In this document: positions 43,006 to 51,845 of the stretch, in pieces
How positions within the stretch are numbered: position 1 is the first letter of the stretch
Layout of the letters: the number at the start of each line of letters is the position of its first letter
Assembly: GCF_014844075.1 (NCBI RefSeq)
Contig: NZ_CP062165.1
Location: forward strand, 6,882,001 to 6,946,000
DNA from: Paenibacillus sp. JNUCC-31
Lineage (GTDB): Bacteria; Bacillota; Bacilli; Paenibacillales; Paenibacillaceae
DNA length: 64,000 bases
Reading direction: 5' to 3'
The notes under the pieces: generated by a model
Told to the model about the DNA's origin: nothing
What the model saw: the letters and a program-made list of their open reading frames with translations, nothing else
The model's database searches: none
Program-made: the position numbers and the translations under genes

Positions 43006-43986
43006 ATGAACCAGGATAATAAGTCAAAAACCTCACAACATAAAATCGGTTCCGGATTCAACCATCGCACAACAGCTGAGGAAGTATTGAGTAACACGAA
43101 TTTGTCAGGAAAACTTGCTATCGTCACGGGTGGATATTCCGGATTGGGTCTGGAGACTACACGTGCACTCGTTGGTGCTGGTGCCAAGGTTGTTGTGACC
43201 GCACGTCGGCCAGCCATCGCCAAAGAGGCTCTTGCAGGACTAGCTGGTGTAGAGATCGATGAGCTGGACCTTGCAGACCTCACCAGTGTCCATGCTTTTG
43301 CCGATCGTTTTCTGGGTAGCCACCGAAGTATCGACATGCTGATCCTTAATGCGGGAATAATGGCTTGTCCAGAGACCCGTGTAGGCCCGGGCTGGGAAGC
43401 TCAATTTGCTACGAACCACCTTGGACACTTCACACTGACCAACTTATTATGGCCCGCACTCGTAAGTCAGGGAGGAGCACGCGTAGTATCCGTTGCCTCA
43501 ACCGGGCATCATTTCTCGCCGATTCGCTGGGACGACATGCAATTTGAACACGGCTATGAAAAGTTTGCTGCCTATGGACAGTCCAAAACAGCAACCATTC
43601 TGTTCAGCGTCGAACTGGACAGACGCGGTGCAGAGCAGGGGGTGCGTGCATTCTCTGTACATCCGGGTGGAATTCTGACGCCGTTGCAACGCCATATGCC
43701 GAAGGAGGAAATGATTGCATTAGGCTGGATCGATGAGTCTGGTCAAGTTGCCAATCCAAACTTCAAAACACCACAGCAAGGGGCAGCAACGCAAGTATGG
43801 GCAGCGACTTCTCCTCAACTTGAGGGAAAAGGTGGCGTGTACTGCGAGGATTGTGACATCAGTGAGCCAGCTCCTGCGGACGGAGCGTTCTTTGGAGTCA
43901 AGGACTATGCCATCGACCCTGAGCAAGCCCGTCGTCTATGGGAAGTTTCAGCCCAGTTGACTCAAACGGATATACCCACCTCTTAA
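43006..43986 (+). CDS. SDR-family oxidoreductase, retinol-dehydrogenase-like
   Basis: 326 residues: a short N-terminal extension (about 1-35), TGGYSGLG cofactor motif, RRP at the second strand (NADPH-type), LILNAGIMACP, and catalytic Ser/Tyr in VSVASTGHH and YGQSK. The C-terminal extension GAFFGVKDYAIDPEQARRLWEVSAQLT is typical of the WWOX/retinol dehydrogenase-like bacterial SDRs. GGAAGGAG precedes the ATG. Transcribed from the MerR-type promoter 33 bases upstream, so it is likely induced with the SDR at 5732. Confidence 0.88.
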   Translation: MNQDNKSKTSQHKIGSGFNHRTTAEEVLSNTNLSGKLAIVTGGYSGLGLETTRALVGAGAKVVVTARRPAIAKEALAGLAGVEIDELDLADLTSVHAFADRFLGSHRSIDMLILNAGIMACPETRVGPGWEAQFATNHLGHFTLTNLLWPALVSQGGARVVSVASTGHHFSPIRWDDMQFEHGYEKFAAYGQSKTATILFSVELDRRGAEQGVRAFSVHPGGILTPLQRHMPKEEMIALGWIDESGQVANPNFKTPQQGAATQVWAATSPQLEGKGGVYCEDCDISEPAPADGAFFGVKDYAIDPEQARRLWEVSAQLTQTDIPTS

Positions 43987-44047
43987 GATCTTTTTTCTGT
44001 TCACGAGGAAATAAAGAGTGGTTGGTGCAAAGCATGAAGGGAACGCT

Positions 44048-44240
44048 AACGAATCTGAGGCGTCTTATTCAAGGATTTGAAATGATCATAGAAATCTAAG
44101 GAACCTGAGACGCACTATATCATAATAAACAGCCGTTTGCAGCGATTTTGTCAGATATTTCAGGAAATAACGTGTCTGAGATTCCTTACTTTTCAGAAAA
44201 GCACGTGAAGGCAAAATAAGATGTCCTAAGTTCCTTAGAA
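44048..44240. repeat. Structured intergenic repeat (MITE-like)
   Basis: This stretch is non-coding and contains four related blocks: TCTGAGGCGTCTTAT (44054), CCTGAGACGCACTAT (44104), GTCTGAGATTCCTTA (44174) and CCTAAGTTCCTTAG (44224). CTAAGGAACCTGAGACGC (44097-44114) and CGTGTCTGAGATTCCTTAC (44171-44189) form an imperfect inverted repeat. It looks like an interspersed palindromic element of the kind found between Paenibacillus genes. The remainder of the 43987-44522 gap holds two terminators. Confidence 0.5.
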
Positions 44241-44347
44241 CATTTTCTACCATTCGGTAGTATAAGTCGGCTTGGATTTCGAGAATTTGTAGACGTTAAC
44301 CTCTATCATCGTATAGCTTACCTGAATTTGAAGATTCACCTTAGGAA

Positions 44348-44372
44348 AGTCGCCCAAATGGCGGCTTTTTTA
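44348..44372 (+). terminator. Terminator, AGTCGCC/GGCGGCT type
   Basis: AGTCGCC-CAAAT-GGCGGCT is followed by six T. It is the fourth copy of the shared stem. Confidence 0.8.
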
Positions 44373-44467
44373 TGTTGGAGATGCTCTGCGTGAACAACCT
44401 CTTATGTAAAAATGTTTTAAAATAAAGTTCAAGGTTTAAAAATTTTATCATTTCCAAATAGAAACGT

Positions 44468-44506
44468 AAAACGCATCGAATCCATGGACTCGATGCGTTT
44501 ATTTTA
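44468..44506. terminator. Bidirectional terminator before the HXXEE gene
   Basis: AAACGCATCGA / TCGATGCGTTT is a perfect 11-bp stem with T-rich flanks on both strands; it serves the minus-strand TetR/HXXEE operon ending at 44523. Confidence 0.8.
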
Positions 44507-44522
44507 TATTGAATTCACAGGT

Positions 44523-45167
44523 TTATTTTTTAGTATATGAACCTAATTGTTTCTGTGAAAATGGGTGAATGGAGTTTTTGTTTTTTAGCCACATATTGCC
44601 TTTAACAATTAAAACATAAACGGCTACGACAAAATAAATCGTGCTCCAAAGCCAGTCTATGGGTGTTATTATATTCTGTTCATAGGCATATTTAATGTAC
44701 CAGATCCCAATGGGCAAATGCAGCAATATCGCTGAACCTAATCCGGGATTATACATGCTTTTAGCTTTTATATTGGCAAAGATGCCATGCCAGATAATCT
44801 GGAAGAAGCCCATTAATATAGGCGCAAGACCCAGCCATACAACGGAAGGGAAAAATACAGGCGGCAAATAAAATACATAGGCGATAATCAGATTAATAAT
44901 CATGGCTGACTGCTGATTTAACGGATATCTCTCAGGTTCTTTACTTTGGAACAGAACTTTATTAAACAAACCTGCAAAGTAACCCGGCCATCGGTATTCT
45001 TCAAATTGATGCAGAAGAATGGCAACAAAACTTAACCATAAAAGGCTGTTAATGCGCGGAAGCGTTCCCCAATCCATGATGAGATAAATACATACAAGGA
45101 GTGCAATGATCAATCCCAAGTCCTGCCAGTATTTTCTTAACATGTTCAACTGAATCATCTCCATCAT
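44523..45167 (-). CDS. HXXEE-domain membrane protein
   Basis: 214 residues, about six hydrophobic segments. The name-giving motif is LLHQFEEYRWPGYF (HQFEE) near residue 53-58, and later NAxH-like residues in IIWHGIFANIKAKSMYNPGL. The family is of unknown function, with conserved polar residues in the membrane that suggest an enzyme or metal site. It starts six bases after the TetR gene and is presumably controlled by it. Confidence 0.82.
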   Translation of the reverse strand: MMEMIQLNMLRKYWQDLGLIIALLVCIYLIMDWGTLPRINSLLWLSFVAILLHQFEEYRWPGYFAGLFNKVLFQSKEPERYPLNQQSAMIINLIIAYVFYLPPVFFPSVVWLGLAPILMGFFQIIWHGIFANIKAKSMYNPGLGSAILLHLPIGIWYIKYAYEQNIITPIDWLWSTIYFVVAVYVLIVKGNMWLKNKNSIHPFSQKQLGSYTKK

Positions 45168-45173
45168 TATTTT

Positions 45174-45755
45174 TTAATGAAAGTATCTTTCAAAGAGCAA
45201 GTCGATTTGTGCATCCATAGAAGCAATCTTCACAAAAGCTCCCTTTTCCAGAATAGGACTCATAAGTGCAGGGAGAAAAAGGGCCCCAAAAATTTGCGTC
45301 ATCATGGTGATCAATCGTTCCGGTTCTTGTTCTCCGGTGATCTCTTTTAACGTATTTTGAACTTTGGGGAACCCCATTAAATTTAAAAATGAGCCGTACT
45401 CCTGTTGAGATGAGAAGTCTGCTGAACCCATAAGAATAATTCGGGATAACAATTCGGGATATTCACGGATGACTTGTAAATAATCCACCAAAAATTGCTT
45501 CAAACGATCTCTGGCCGGGATGGAAAATTCGTCAAGTATATCAAAGGTATGCTGAAAGCTACTCAAAATCATTTTAATAGATTCGCTGATCAGATTTTCT
45601 TTGGACCCGAAGTAATAGTTAACAAGGGATACATTAGTGCCAGAGGCTTCGGCAATTTTTCGGATGGTGATGCCTTCAAATCCGCTTTGTTTAGTGAACT
45701 CCAGTGTGGCCTGCATAATCTTTTCTTTTGTTTCACTTTTCTTATCTGGTTCCAT
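45174..45755 (-). CDS. TetR-family transcriptional regulator
   Basis: 193 residues: N-terminal TetR HTH (IMQATLEFTKQSGFEGITIRKIAEASGTNVSLVNYYFGSKENLI, residues 13-56), C-terminal ligand domain. The ATG at 45755 is chosen since GGAGGTGTTACAT precedes it; the open frame extends ten codons upstream. It probably represses its own operon with the HXXEE protein through the dyad at 45779-45803. Confidence 0.9.
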   Translation of the reverse strand: MEPDKKSETKEKIMQATLEFTKQSGFEGITIRKIAEASGTNVSLVNYYFGSKENLISESIKMILSSFQHTFDILDEFSIPARDRLKQFLVDYLQVIREYPELLSRIILMGSADFSSQQEYGSFLNLMGFPKVQNTLKEITGEQEPERLITMMTQIFGALFLPALMSPILEKGAFVKIASMDAQIDLLFERYFH

Positions 45756-45778
45756 ATGTAACACCTCCAACGAATTTT

Positions 45779-45803
45779 CAAACAATGTTTTAAACGTTGT
45801 TTG
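45779..45803 (-). promoter_or_regulatory. TetR operator palindrome
   Basis: A 25-base dyad centred at 45791: CAAACAATGTTT and AAACGTTGTTTG around one T, with a single mismatched pair. It lies between the tetR start and an upstream TTGCAA / TATTAT promoter on the minus strand, the usual autorepression layout. Confidence 0.8.
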
Positions 45804-46037
45804 AATTTATAATAACACGTTTTCCTAATATTGCAAGCCATACATTTGGAAGTATTGACCACACACTAAGAAACATCATATCGCGGGCTTTTCATGAAGA
45901 CATGTTCAGTTTACGCAGATGTTTTCTTATGAAGTGAGGTAAGGTTGATGTAACAATAAATATCTCTAAACAAAAAGCGTGATACCTGTGGTATGTTTTA
46001 CCTATGAATATCCCGCTTCATTGTGAGAGGAGATTGT

Positions 46038-46952
46038 ATGCCACAGATGAAAAGAGTAATCCGAAGCAAGTGGTTTCTATGGATGACAGGTGTTGTCTTC
46101 ATTTTGATCGCTGCATTTTGCGTACTATCCTTCATCCTCGTAAATTCGGTATCGGCTACTTTCGAAACCGGAAGTGTTGAAGAAAAATATGCTCTACCCG
46201 GCACGTACGAGGTAGATTCGCTGGAGATCAAGGATGAACAAGGCGAGAAGCTCTACAGGGTTTATTCTCCGCAATCAACAGATGTCATGCACCCGCTCAT
46301 CGCTTGGGGCAACGGAACGGGGGCATTACCTGACAATTATGATCAGTTGTTAAGACACCTGGCCAGTTGGGGATTTATTGTCATCGATACATATAGCCAA
46401 ACCACGGGTACAGGAAAAGAAATTATGACTGCGATAGAATATATGCTCAATGAAAATGAAGCGAGGGTCAGCCCGTTCTATCACAGGATTCAAAAAGATC
46501 GGGTCGGTGCGGCAGGGCATTCGCAGGGATCAACGGGTGTGATTAATGCTCATACGAATTTTGAGAACGGGGATCTCATCAAAACGGTTGTATCGATTGC
46601 TCTGCCTGATCTGAAATATTGTGATCCAGAGGATGCGTATGATACATCTGCACTGAAAGTTCCGTTTTTCGTTATTGGGGGAACCCGAGATTTTATCATA
46701 TCGCCGTCAGACTCCAATAAATTGGCTTTGAGAAATGCCAATCTGCACATTCCGACCATGATGGCGATGGCGAAGGGTGCTGCACATACAGCGATAGAGC
46801 AGGACGGCGGTCAGCATAGAGGTTATTTAACAGCCTGGATGAGGTATTGGTTGGTGGATGATTTGGTGGCAAAGGATGCTTTTGTTGGCAATCATGCTGA
46901 AATAGGAATGAATAAACATTGGAAGGATGTTACTTCCGCAAATTTACAATAG
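46038..46952 (+). CDS. Membrane-anchored alpha/beta hydrolase, chlorophyllase/PETase-like
   Basis: 304 residues: one N-terminal membrane anchor (FLWMTGVVFILIAAFCVLSFILV, about 13-35), then an alpha/beta hydrolase with oxyanion HPLIAWGNGTG, nucleophile elbow GHSQGS near 158, Asp in GGTRDFIISP and His in GAAHTAIEQ. This GHSQGS type belongs to the chlorophyllase/cutinase-like esterase group; natural substrates are likely esters or lipids. The ATG at 46038 has GAGAGGAG upstream. It is a single gene with its own terminator. Confidence 0.83.
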   Translation: MPQMKRVIRSKWFLWMTGVVFILIAAFCVLSFILVNSVSATFETGSVEEKYALPGTYEVDSLEIKDEQGEKLYRVYSPQSTDVMHPLIAWGNGTGALPDNYDQLLRHLASWGFIVIDTYSQTTGTGKEIMTAIEYMLNENEARVSPFYHRIQKDRVGAAGHSQGSTGVINAHTNFENGDLIKTVVSIALPDLKYCDPEDAYDTSALKVPFFVIGGTRDFIISPSDSNKLALRNANLHIPTMMAMAKGAAHTAIEQDGGQHRGYLTAWMRYWLVDDLVAKDAFVGNHAEIGMNKHWKDVTSANLQ

Positions 46953-46969
46953 TTTGATTCACATAATTC

Positions 46970-47003
46970 GAAGGACCCTTCTGAAATCGAAGGGTCCTTC
47001 TTC
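46970..47003 (+). terminator. Terminator of the alpha/beta hydrolase gene
   Basis: GAAGGACCCTTC / GAAGGGTCCTTC, a perfect 12-bp stem with loop TGAAATC, followed by TTCGTATTT. Confidence 0.8.
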
Positions 47004-47105
47004 GTATTTACGTGGAAAAACATTTAGAAGCATTGAAATGGTGTTATTTAATGCCACTATAAACGTTTTCAGTAAAGGCATCCTGTTAAACACCAAGTAA
47101 GGTAT

Positions 47106-48221
47106 CTATGATTTCGCCTTTGCTGTTGACTGTCTGGGAATAAGCATCGTAGGTAACTTAACCTGAAGGTACTCGCTGCTTGGATTCTCCACTTGTTTCA
47201 GGATGACTCTGCCCGCTTCTCGCCCGAGTTCAAGTTCCTGCTGGACAACAGCCGTGGGCGGAATGATACAGAACTCCGGAAATTCGACATCATCGAAGAA
47301 CACGACGGATAAATCTTCCGGTACAGAGATCCCCATCTGCATCGCCGCTTGAATAACATGAGGGCTGAAATTGGAGGACAGAAGGGCCGTCATCTGCGGA
47401 TTTGCCTTTAAAAACTTCTGAATCATCGTGATAACCTCTTCATCGCTGTCACTCATGGCCAGACGTGTCATCTGTATACTGCGATCAATCAGAATATGAC
47501 GGTCCTCCAAGGCTTTTTCATACCCATGCAATCTGTCCTCAATACTTGATGTCCCCTCAGCAAGAGTGGAAATAAAGCCAATTTGACTGTGCCCAAGCTC
47601 ATGAAGATGCTTAACCGCCTGAATTGCTGCCTCATAGTTGTCCGAGCTGATGGAGTTGGTCTCCACCCCTTTTAGATTGCGGTCCAGAAGGACAAGGGGG
47701 AAGCGATTTAGCGTAAGCGCAAGAATCTCATTGTTATAGTGCTCACCCTCAACAGGATAGATAATTAGTCCTCTGACTCCTGCCTGTTTCATTTCCTGAA
47801 TTTTGAGAATCTCCGTCTCTTGTGAATCATTCGTCTTGGCAAATAACAATTGATAGCCATTCTCGGAAAGGGTGTCCTCAATTCCGCTCAGCAGATTGGC
47901 GGTGAACCGATTGTCGAGACGGGGGAGAAGGAACCCGATTGTTGGTGCTGTGAGCTGCTCTTTTACCGCTGAAGTGATGTTATGAATTTCCTCTGGACTG
48001 TGATCGTTAACAAAAGTGCCTTTGCCTTGAAGTCGGTAGACCACTCCTTTATCCACCAGAGCAGTAAGGGCATTTTTCACCGTGATGCGGCTCACACTGA
48101 ATTGTTCAGCCAGTTCATTTTCGGAAGGAATTCGGCTGCCCGGTTTCCAATGTCCGCTTCGAATCTGGTCGATGATATATGTTTCGATTTTCTTGTACAT
48201 TGGCTTGAAGGTTCTCACCAT
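47106..48221 (-). CDS. GntR-HTH / LacI-type hybrid regulator (AraR-like)
   Basis: 371 residues: N-terminal GntR winged helix (YKKIETYIIDQIRSGHWKPGSRIPSENELAEQFSVSRITVKNALTALVDKGVVYRLQGKGTFV, about 8-72) and a LacI/periplasmic-binding-like effector domain (about 90-370; TIGFLLPRLDNRFTANLLSGIEDTLSENGYQL, FPLVLLDRNL, VFFDDVEFPEF, QVKLPTMLIPRQS). This is the AraR arrangement. It would bind a sugar and control the divergent importer and glycosidase operon starting at 48628. Confidence 0.92.
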   Translation of the reverse strand: MVRTFKPMYKKIETYIIDQIRSGHWKPGSRIPSENELAEQFSVSRITVKNALTALVDKGVVYRLQGKGTFVNDHSPEEIHNITSAVKEQLTAPTIGFLLPRLDNRFTANLLSGIEDTLSENGYQLLFAKTNDSQETEILKIQEMKQAGVRGLIIYPVEGEHYNNEILALTLNRFPLVLLDRNLKGVETNSISSDNYEAAIQAVKHLHELGHSQIGFISTLAEGTSSIEDRLHGYEKALEDRHILIDRSIQMTRLAMSDSDEEVITMIQKFLKANPQMTALLSSNFSPHVIQAAMQMGISVPEDLSVVFFDDVEFPEFCIIPPTAVVQQELELGREAGRVILKQVENPSSEYLQVKLPTMLIPRQSTAKAKS

Positions 48222-48369
48222 CGCATTTTATCTCCATTCACTATTAGTTCGTTCTAAATATATTATATTAATACAACATATACAAGTACTAAAAATCAAT
48301 AACAAGTGAGTAAGACAAGAAGTTTGAAATTTCGAACAAATATGATAAAAAAACCTTATAAATAAACAA

Positions 48370-48474
48370 TTTATTAAGAATACACTTTATTAAGTTGTAT
48401 CTAAAAATAAACATTTACAAGTAAAAGTATGTTGTTTATATTGTGTTTAAAGTTTGCTGGATAAAGCGTTTCCA
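48370..48474 (+). promoter_or_regulatory. Promoter region of the mannan-type locus
   Basis: -35 TTTACA (48414-48419), 17 bases, -10 TATATT (48437-48442). Upstream, TTTATTAAG occurs twice as a direct repeat (48370-48378 and 48386-48394, 16-base period), a possible operator of the divergent GntR/LacI hybrid. Downstream ATAAAGCGTTTCCA (48461-48474) is a weak cre-like site in roadblock position. The rest of the 48222-48627 gap is A/T-rich without other visible signals. Confidence 0.5.
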
Positions 48475-48627
48475 ACGAGCTTCGCATTCTTATCTATGTT
48501 ATAAATTTTTTCTCAAGAGTTCCTTTATTGAAAAAGGGGGTGCAGCAGTTTTTAACGCCAATTTGTTGTCGTGGAATATTCATTAAGCCAGAAACGAACC
48601 AAAATTAAAGATAAGGGTGGTTGCGGG

Positions 48628-50007
48628 ATGAAAAAAAGAGCAGGCATGATCGTTACTTTGTTAACTGTTTTCTCACTCGTTGTAAGCGCTTGCGGTGGTG
48701 CGCAGTCCGGGGAAACGGAACCCAAAGCGAGTAAAGAGCTGACGATGTGGACGTGGAAGGTTGCTTACACGCCAGGGATTGAAGCAGCCGCAAAATTGTA
48801 TGAAGAAAAAACAGGAATCAAAGTCAAACTCGAGACCTTTACACCAGATGATACGTATCGCCAAAAATTCCAGGCAGCCGCCAACTCCAAAAACTTGCCG
48901 GATATCGTGAACTGGTGGGCAACGGCAGGGGATTCCATCGAGAACTCGGTACTCGAGCTGTCTGGTGAAGTGGGTGATGATCTGTTGGACAGCTACTATA
49001 GTGCTGCAATGGACCCGATTATCGTTACACAGAGTCAGGTTGACTCCTGGAAAGAAGACAAGAATGCCACGACAATTCAAAAGTCACTAAAACCGGGCCA
49101 GTTCTATGGACTGCCGCTTGATATCGGAGGATTCTTTACTTTCTATGGTAACAAGAAACTGATCGAAGAAGCAGGGCTGACAGCGGAAGCGCCCAAAACG
49201 TGGGAAGAGTTCGTCACCATGATGGAGACTGTCAAAGAGAAAACAGGTACGCCTGGGCTTGTGTTTGGTGCTAAGCTGCCTGATCTATGGGAAAACTGGG
49301 CCGGTTCGGCACTGTCCATCATGCTGAACGAACCTCAGGGTTATATTGATCTGCTCGAAAGAAAGTCCAAACTAAGCGACCCTTCAAATCTCCCGGTTGT
49401 GAAAGCGATGGAGACTCTGGCAAATAAAGATCTGCTTATGCCGGGAATTTTGTCAACGGATATTGACGGAGCGGACCAGGCGTTTGCTGCTGGCAAGGCC
49501 GCTTTCGATCTTGGTGGTTCCTTCACGATGTCTACGTTACTGGCTATGGGAATGAGTCCTGAAGATATTTTCACCTTCCCTGTACCACCGCTTGAAGGGT
49601 CGAAAATTAACGGCTGGACGACTGATCCATTCACGTTAACGATGTTGTCAGTAAATAAAGATTCGCAGAACAAGGCTGAAGCGCTCGATTTCATTCAATT
49701 CCTGACCGGTGATCCGGATGCTGCTGTTGCTTTTGCTAATGCGGCGTATACAGTACCTGCGCTGAATCTGGGCGATCGTGCAAATGATCTGGATCCGAAC
49801 CTGAAATCAATTTCAGATGCATTCGCTGCCGAACCTGGTCCTTACAGTCAAGCTTCACCAGCAATCAATACGTATCGTGGCAAGCACAAAGAGTGGGAAG
49901 TGTATGCCCAGTCCATGCAATCCATGATCGAGAAAAAGATGACTGCTGAACAAGTCGCCAAGAAGTTCGACGACACCATGGAAAGTTTGAAAGCGAGTGG
50001 GAACTAG
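48628..50007 (+). CDS. Sugar ABC transporter substrate-binding lipoprotein
   Basis: 459 residues; lipobox VVSAC with C22 (MKKRAGMIVTLLTVFSLVVSAC), then a family-1 solute-binding fold (LTMWTWKVAYTPGIEAAAKLYEEKTGIKVKLETF, GLPLDIGGFFTFYGNKKLIEEAGL). The ATG at 48628 follows GGGTGG...CGGG; the open frame extends 19 codons upstream without support. It is the first gene of a long plus-strand run with two permeases and degradative enzymes, so the ligand is probably a manno- or other oligosaccharide released by them. Confidence 0.9.
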   Translation: MKKRAGMIVTLLTVFSLVVSACGGAQSGETEPKASKELTMWTWKVAYTPGIEAAAKLYEEKTGIKVKLETFTPDDTYRQKFQAAANSKNLPDIVNWWATAGDSIENSVLELSGEVGDDLLDSYYSAAMDPIIVTQSQVDSWKEDKNATTIQKSLKPGQFYGLPLDIGGFFTFYGNKKLIEEAGLTAEAPKTWEEFVTMMETVKEKTGTPGLVFGAKLPDLWENWAGSALSIMLNEPQGYIDLLERKSKLSDPSNLPVVKAMETLANKDLLMPGILSTDIDGADQAFAAGKAAFDLGGSFTMSTLLAMGMSPEDIFTFPVPPLEGSKINGWTTDPFTLTMLSVNKDSQNKAEALDFIQFLTGDPDAAVAFANAAYTVPALNLGDRANDLDPNLKSISDAFAAEPGPYSQASPAINTYRGKHKEWEVYAQSMQSMIEKKMTAEQVAKKFDDTMESLKASGN

Positions 50008-50028
50008 GACAATCAAAGCAATCGGCAG

Positions 50029-50042
50029 GCCCCGAAAGGGGC
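50029..50042 (+). other. Small GC-rich intercistronic hairpin
   Basis: GCCCC-GAAA-GGGGC, a tetraloop hairpin without T-run, 22 bases after the binding-protein stop. Probably stabilises the upstream mRNA, as with the hairpin at 18256. Confidence 0.55.
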
Positions 50043-50080
50043 TGGCGATTTCCAAATTTGAGAGCAAAAGGTGATTGATC

Positions 50081-50974
50081 ATGATAAAAAGTCGTAATAA
50101 GTGGATGCCGTATCTCTTTTTACTGCCTGGCGTGCTTTTGTTTCTTGCCATCGGCGTGTATTCGGTTGGATTCTCGATCATGCTCAGCTTTTATAACTGG
50201 TCCGGGATCGATTTTTCCACCGCCCGGTTTGAAGGTCTGGCGAATTTTCGTCAGTTCCTGCTCGGTGATGATCCGATTGTAACCCGAAATTTCTATAATG
50301 CTGTTCTGCACAATCTGATCATTGCGGTTTCACAGGTTGTAGTCATCGTTCCGATCGCACTTGTGCTGGCATTTGTGCTGCAAAATACGAAGGCAGCAAC
50401 TTGGTACCGGACGATTTATTTTCTGCCGATGATCGCATCTGGCGTAGCTATCTTTTATGTATGGAAAGGTTTGTTCGAACCTAGTGGAGCATTCAACTCA
50501 CTCTTCCTATGGATGGGCTTGGATTTCCTTGCTGTTCCTGGTGGGATGCTGGGGAGTTCGTCTACTTCTTTACTTGGTATTATTTTGACATCGATATGGG
50601 GCGGTCTGCCAGGAACGCTGATTCTGTACTACGCGGGTCTGACTTCCATTGATCCGACACTATATGAAGCAGCAAGTGTGGATGGTGCCAAGAAAACAAC
50701 CATGATATTGAAAATTACCTGGCCGTTACTGAAGCCAATCACGCTTATTGCCGTCATTCAGATGGTGAACGGAGCCTTTCAGGCCTTTGAGAATGTGTTC
50801 ATCATGACGGGCGGCGGACCGGCTGGCAGTTCCGAGGTTATTGGTACACTCGTATACCGTACAGCTTTTCTAAACAATGATTATGGTCTGGCCAGCGCAA
50901 TCGGGTGGGTATCATTTCTGATTACAGGTGCCATTGCCATATTCAGTATACGCTCATTCAAGGCAGACATCTAA
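50081..50974 (+). CDS. Sugar ABC permease (MalF-type)
   Basis: 297 residues, six helices, EAA loop YEAASVDGAKKTTMILKITWPLL near 199-221, then GAFQAFENVFIMTGGGPAGSSEVIGTLVYRTAF, a strong family signature. ATG 50081 follows AAAAGGTGATTGATC. It forms the channel with the next gene. Confidence 0.92.
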   Translation: MIKSRNKWMPYLFLLPGVLLFLAIGVYSVGFSIMLSFYNWSGIDFSTARFEGLANFRQFLLGDDPIVTRNFYNAVLHNLIIAVSQVVVIVPIALVLAFVLQNTKAATWYRTIYFLPMIASGVAIFYVWKGLFEPSGAFNSLFLWMGLDFLAVPGGMLGSSSTSLLGIILTSIWGGLPGTLILYYAGLTSIDPTLYEAASVDGAKKTTMILKITWPLLKPITLIAVIQMVNGAFQAFENVFIMTGGGPAGSSEVIGTLVYRTAFLNNDYGLASAIGWVSFLITGAIAIFSIRSFKADI

Positions 50975-50986
50975 AAGGAGGAGCAC

Positions 50987-51805
50987 ATGGTCAAATATAT
51001 TAAACATATCATTCTAATCTTGTACGGATTGACCTGCCTGTATCCTTTTGTCTGGATGATCGGCACTTCGCTGAAGACATCACAGGATGCACTAGCCAAT
51101 CCAAAGAGTCCGATTCCACAAGCAGCACCGATGTGGTCCACATTCGGGGACGTATGGAACAAATTGAATTTCTATCAGTTTTTCATCAACAGCGTGATCG
51201 TAAGTGCAGTCGTGATTATAGGCGTTATTCTCATCTATACCATGATGGCCTATTCGTTTGCCAAGTTTGTTTATCGGGGCAAAAAATTCATCTACTACAC
51301 GTTTATTGCATTGCTGCTCGTTCCAGGTGTAACCACATTGATTCCGCTTTATATCAATATGACCAATCTGGGTTTGCAAAACACGTATATTGGCATGATC
51401 CTACCCATGATTAATGGTGCTGCACCCTTCGCCATTTTCCTATTCACCAGTTACTTCCGCACAATCTCACATGAGTTATACGAGAGCGCCGTCCTGGATG
51501 GATGCAATAATTTCAAAATCTACTACAGAATTTATCTGCCATTGGCGTTGCCAGCGATCGGAACCATTGCCATTCTGAACTTTATCGGAAGCTGGAACAA
51601 TATTTTATGGCCGATGATCATCGTGGATAGCCGGGATATGTTTACGTTACCGATGGGACTCATGTACCTGGATTCATCTTCATTCAAGAAATGGAATGAA
51701 CTCATGGCAGGGGCTTTGATTACGGTCATTCCAATCCTGCTTGCCTTCCCGTTCATGCAGAAGATGTATGTCAAGGGCATGACGGTAGGTTCAGTCAAAA
51801 TGTAA
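50987..51805 (+). CDS. Sugar ABC permease (MalG-type)
   Basis: 272 residues; six helices, EAA-type loop YESAVLDGCNNFKIYYRIYLPLALPAIG, C-terminal KMYVKGMTVGSVKM. AAAGGAGGAG directly precedes. It completes importer 3; the ATPase is again absent and expected in trans. Confidence 0.92.
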   Translation: MVKYIKHIILILYGLTCLYPFVWMIGTSLKTSQDALANPKSPIPQAAPMWSTFGDVWNKLNFYQFFINSVIVSAVVIIGVILIYTMMAYSFAKFVYRGKKFIYYTFIALLLVPGVTTLIPLYINMTNLGLQNTYIGMILPMINGAAPFAIFLFTSYFRTISHELYESAVLDGCNNFKIYYRIYLPLALPAIGTIAILNFIGSWNNILWPMIIVDSRDMFTLPMGLMYLDSSSFKKWNELMAGALITVIPILLAFPFMQKMYVKGMTVGSVKM

Positions 51806-51845
51806 ACACACAACCACTAAATCATACAAGATTGGAATGAAATGA

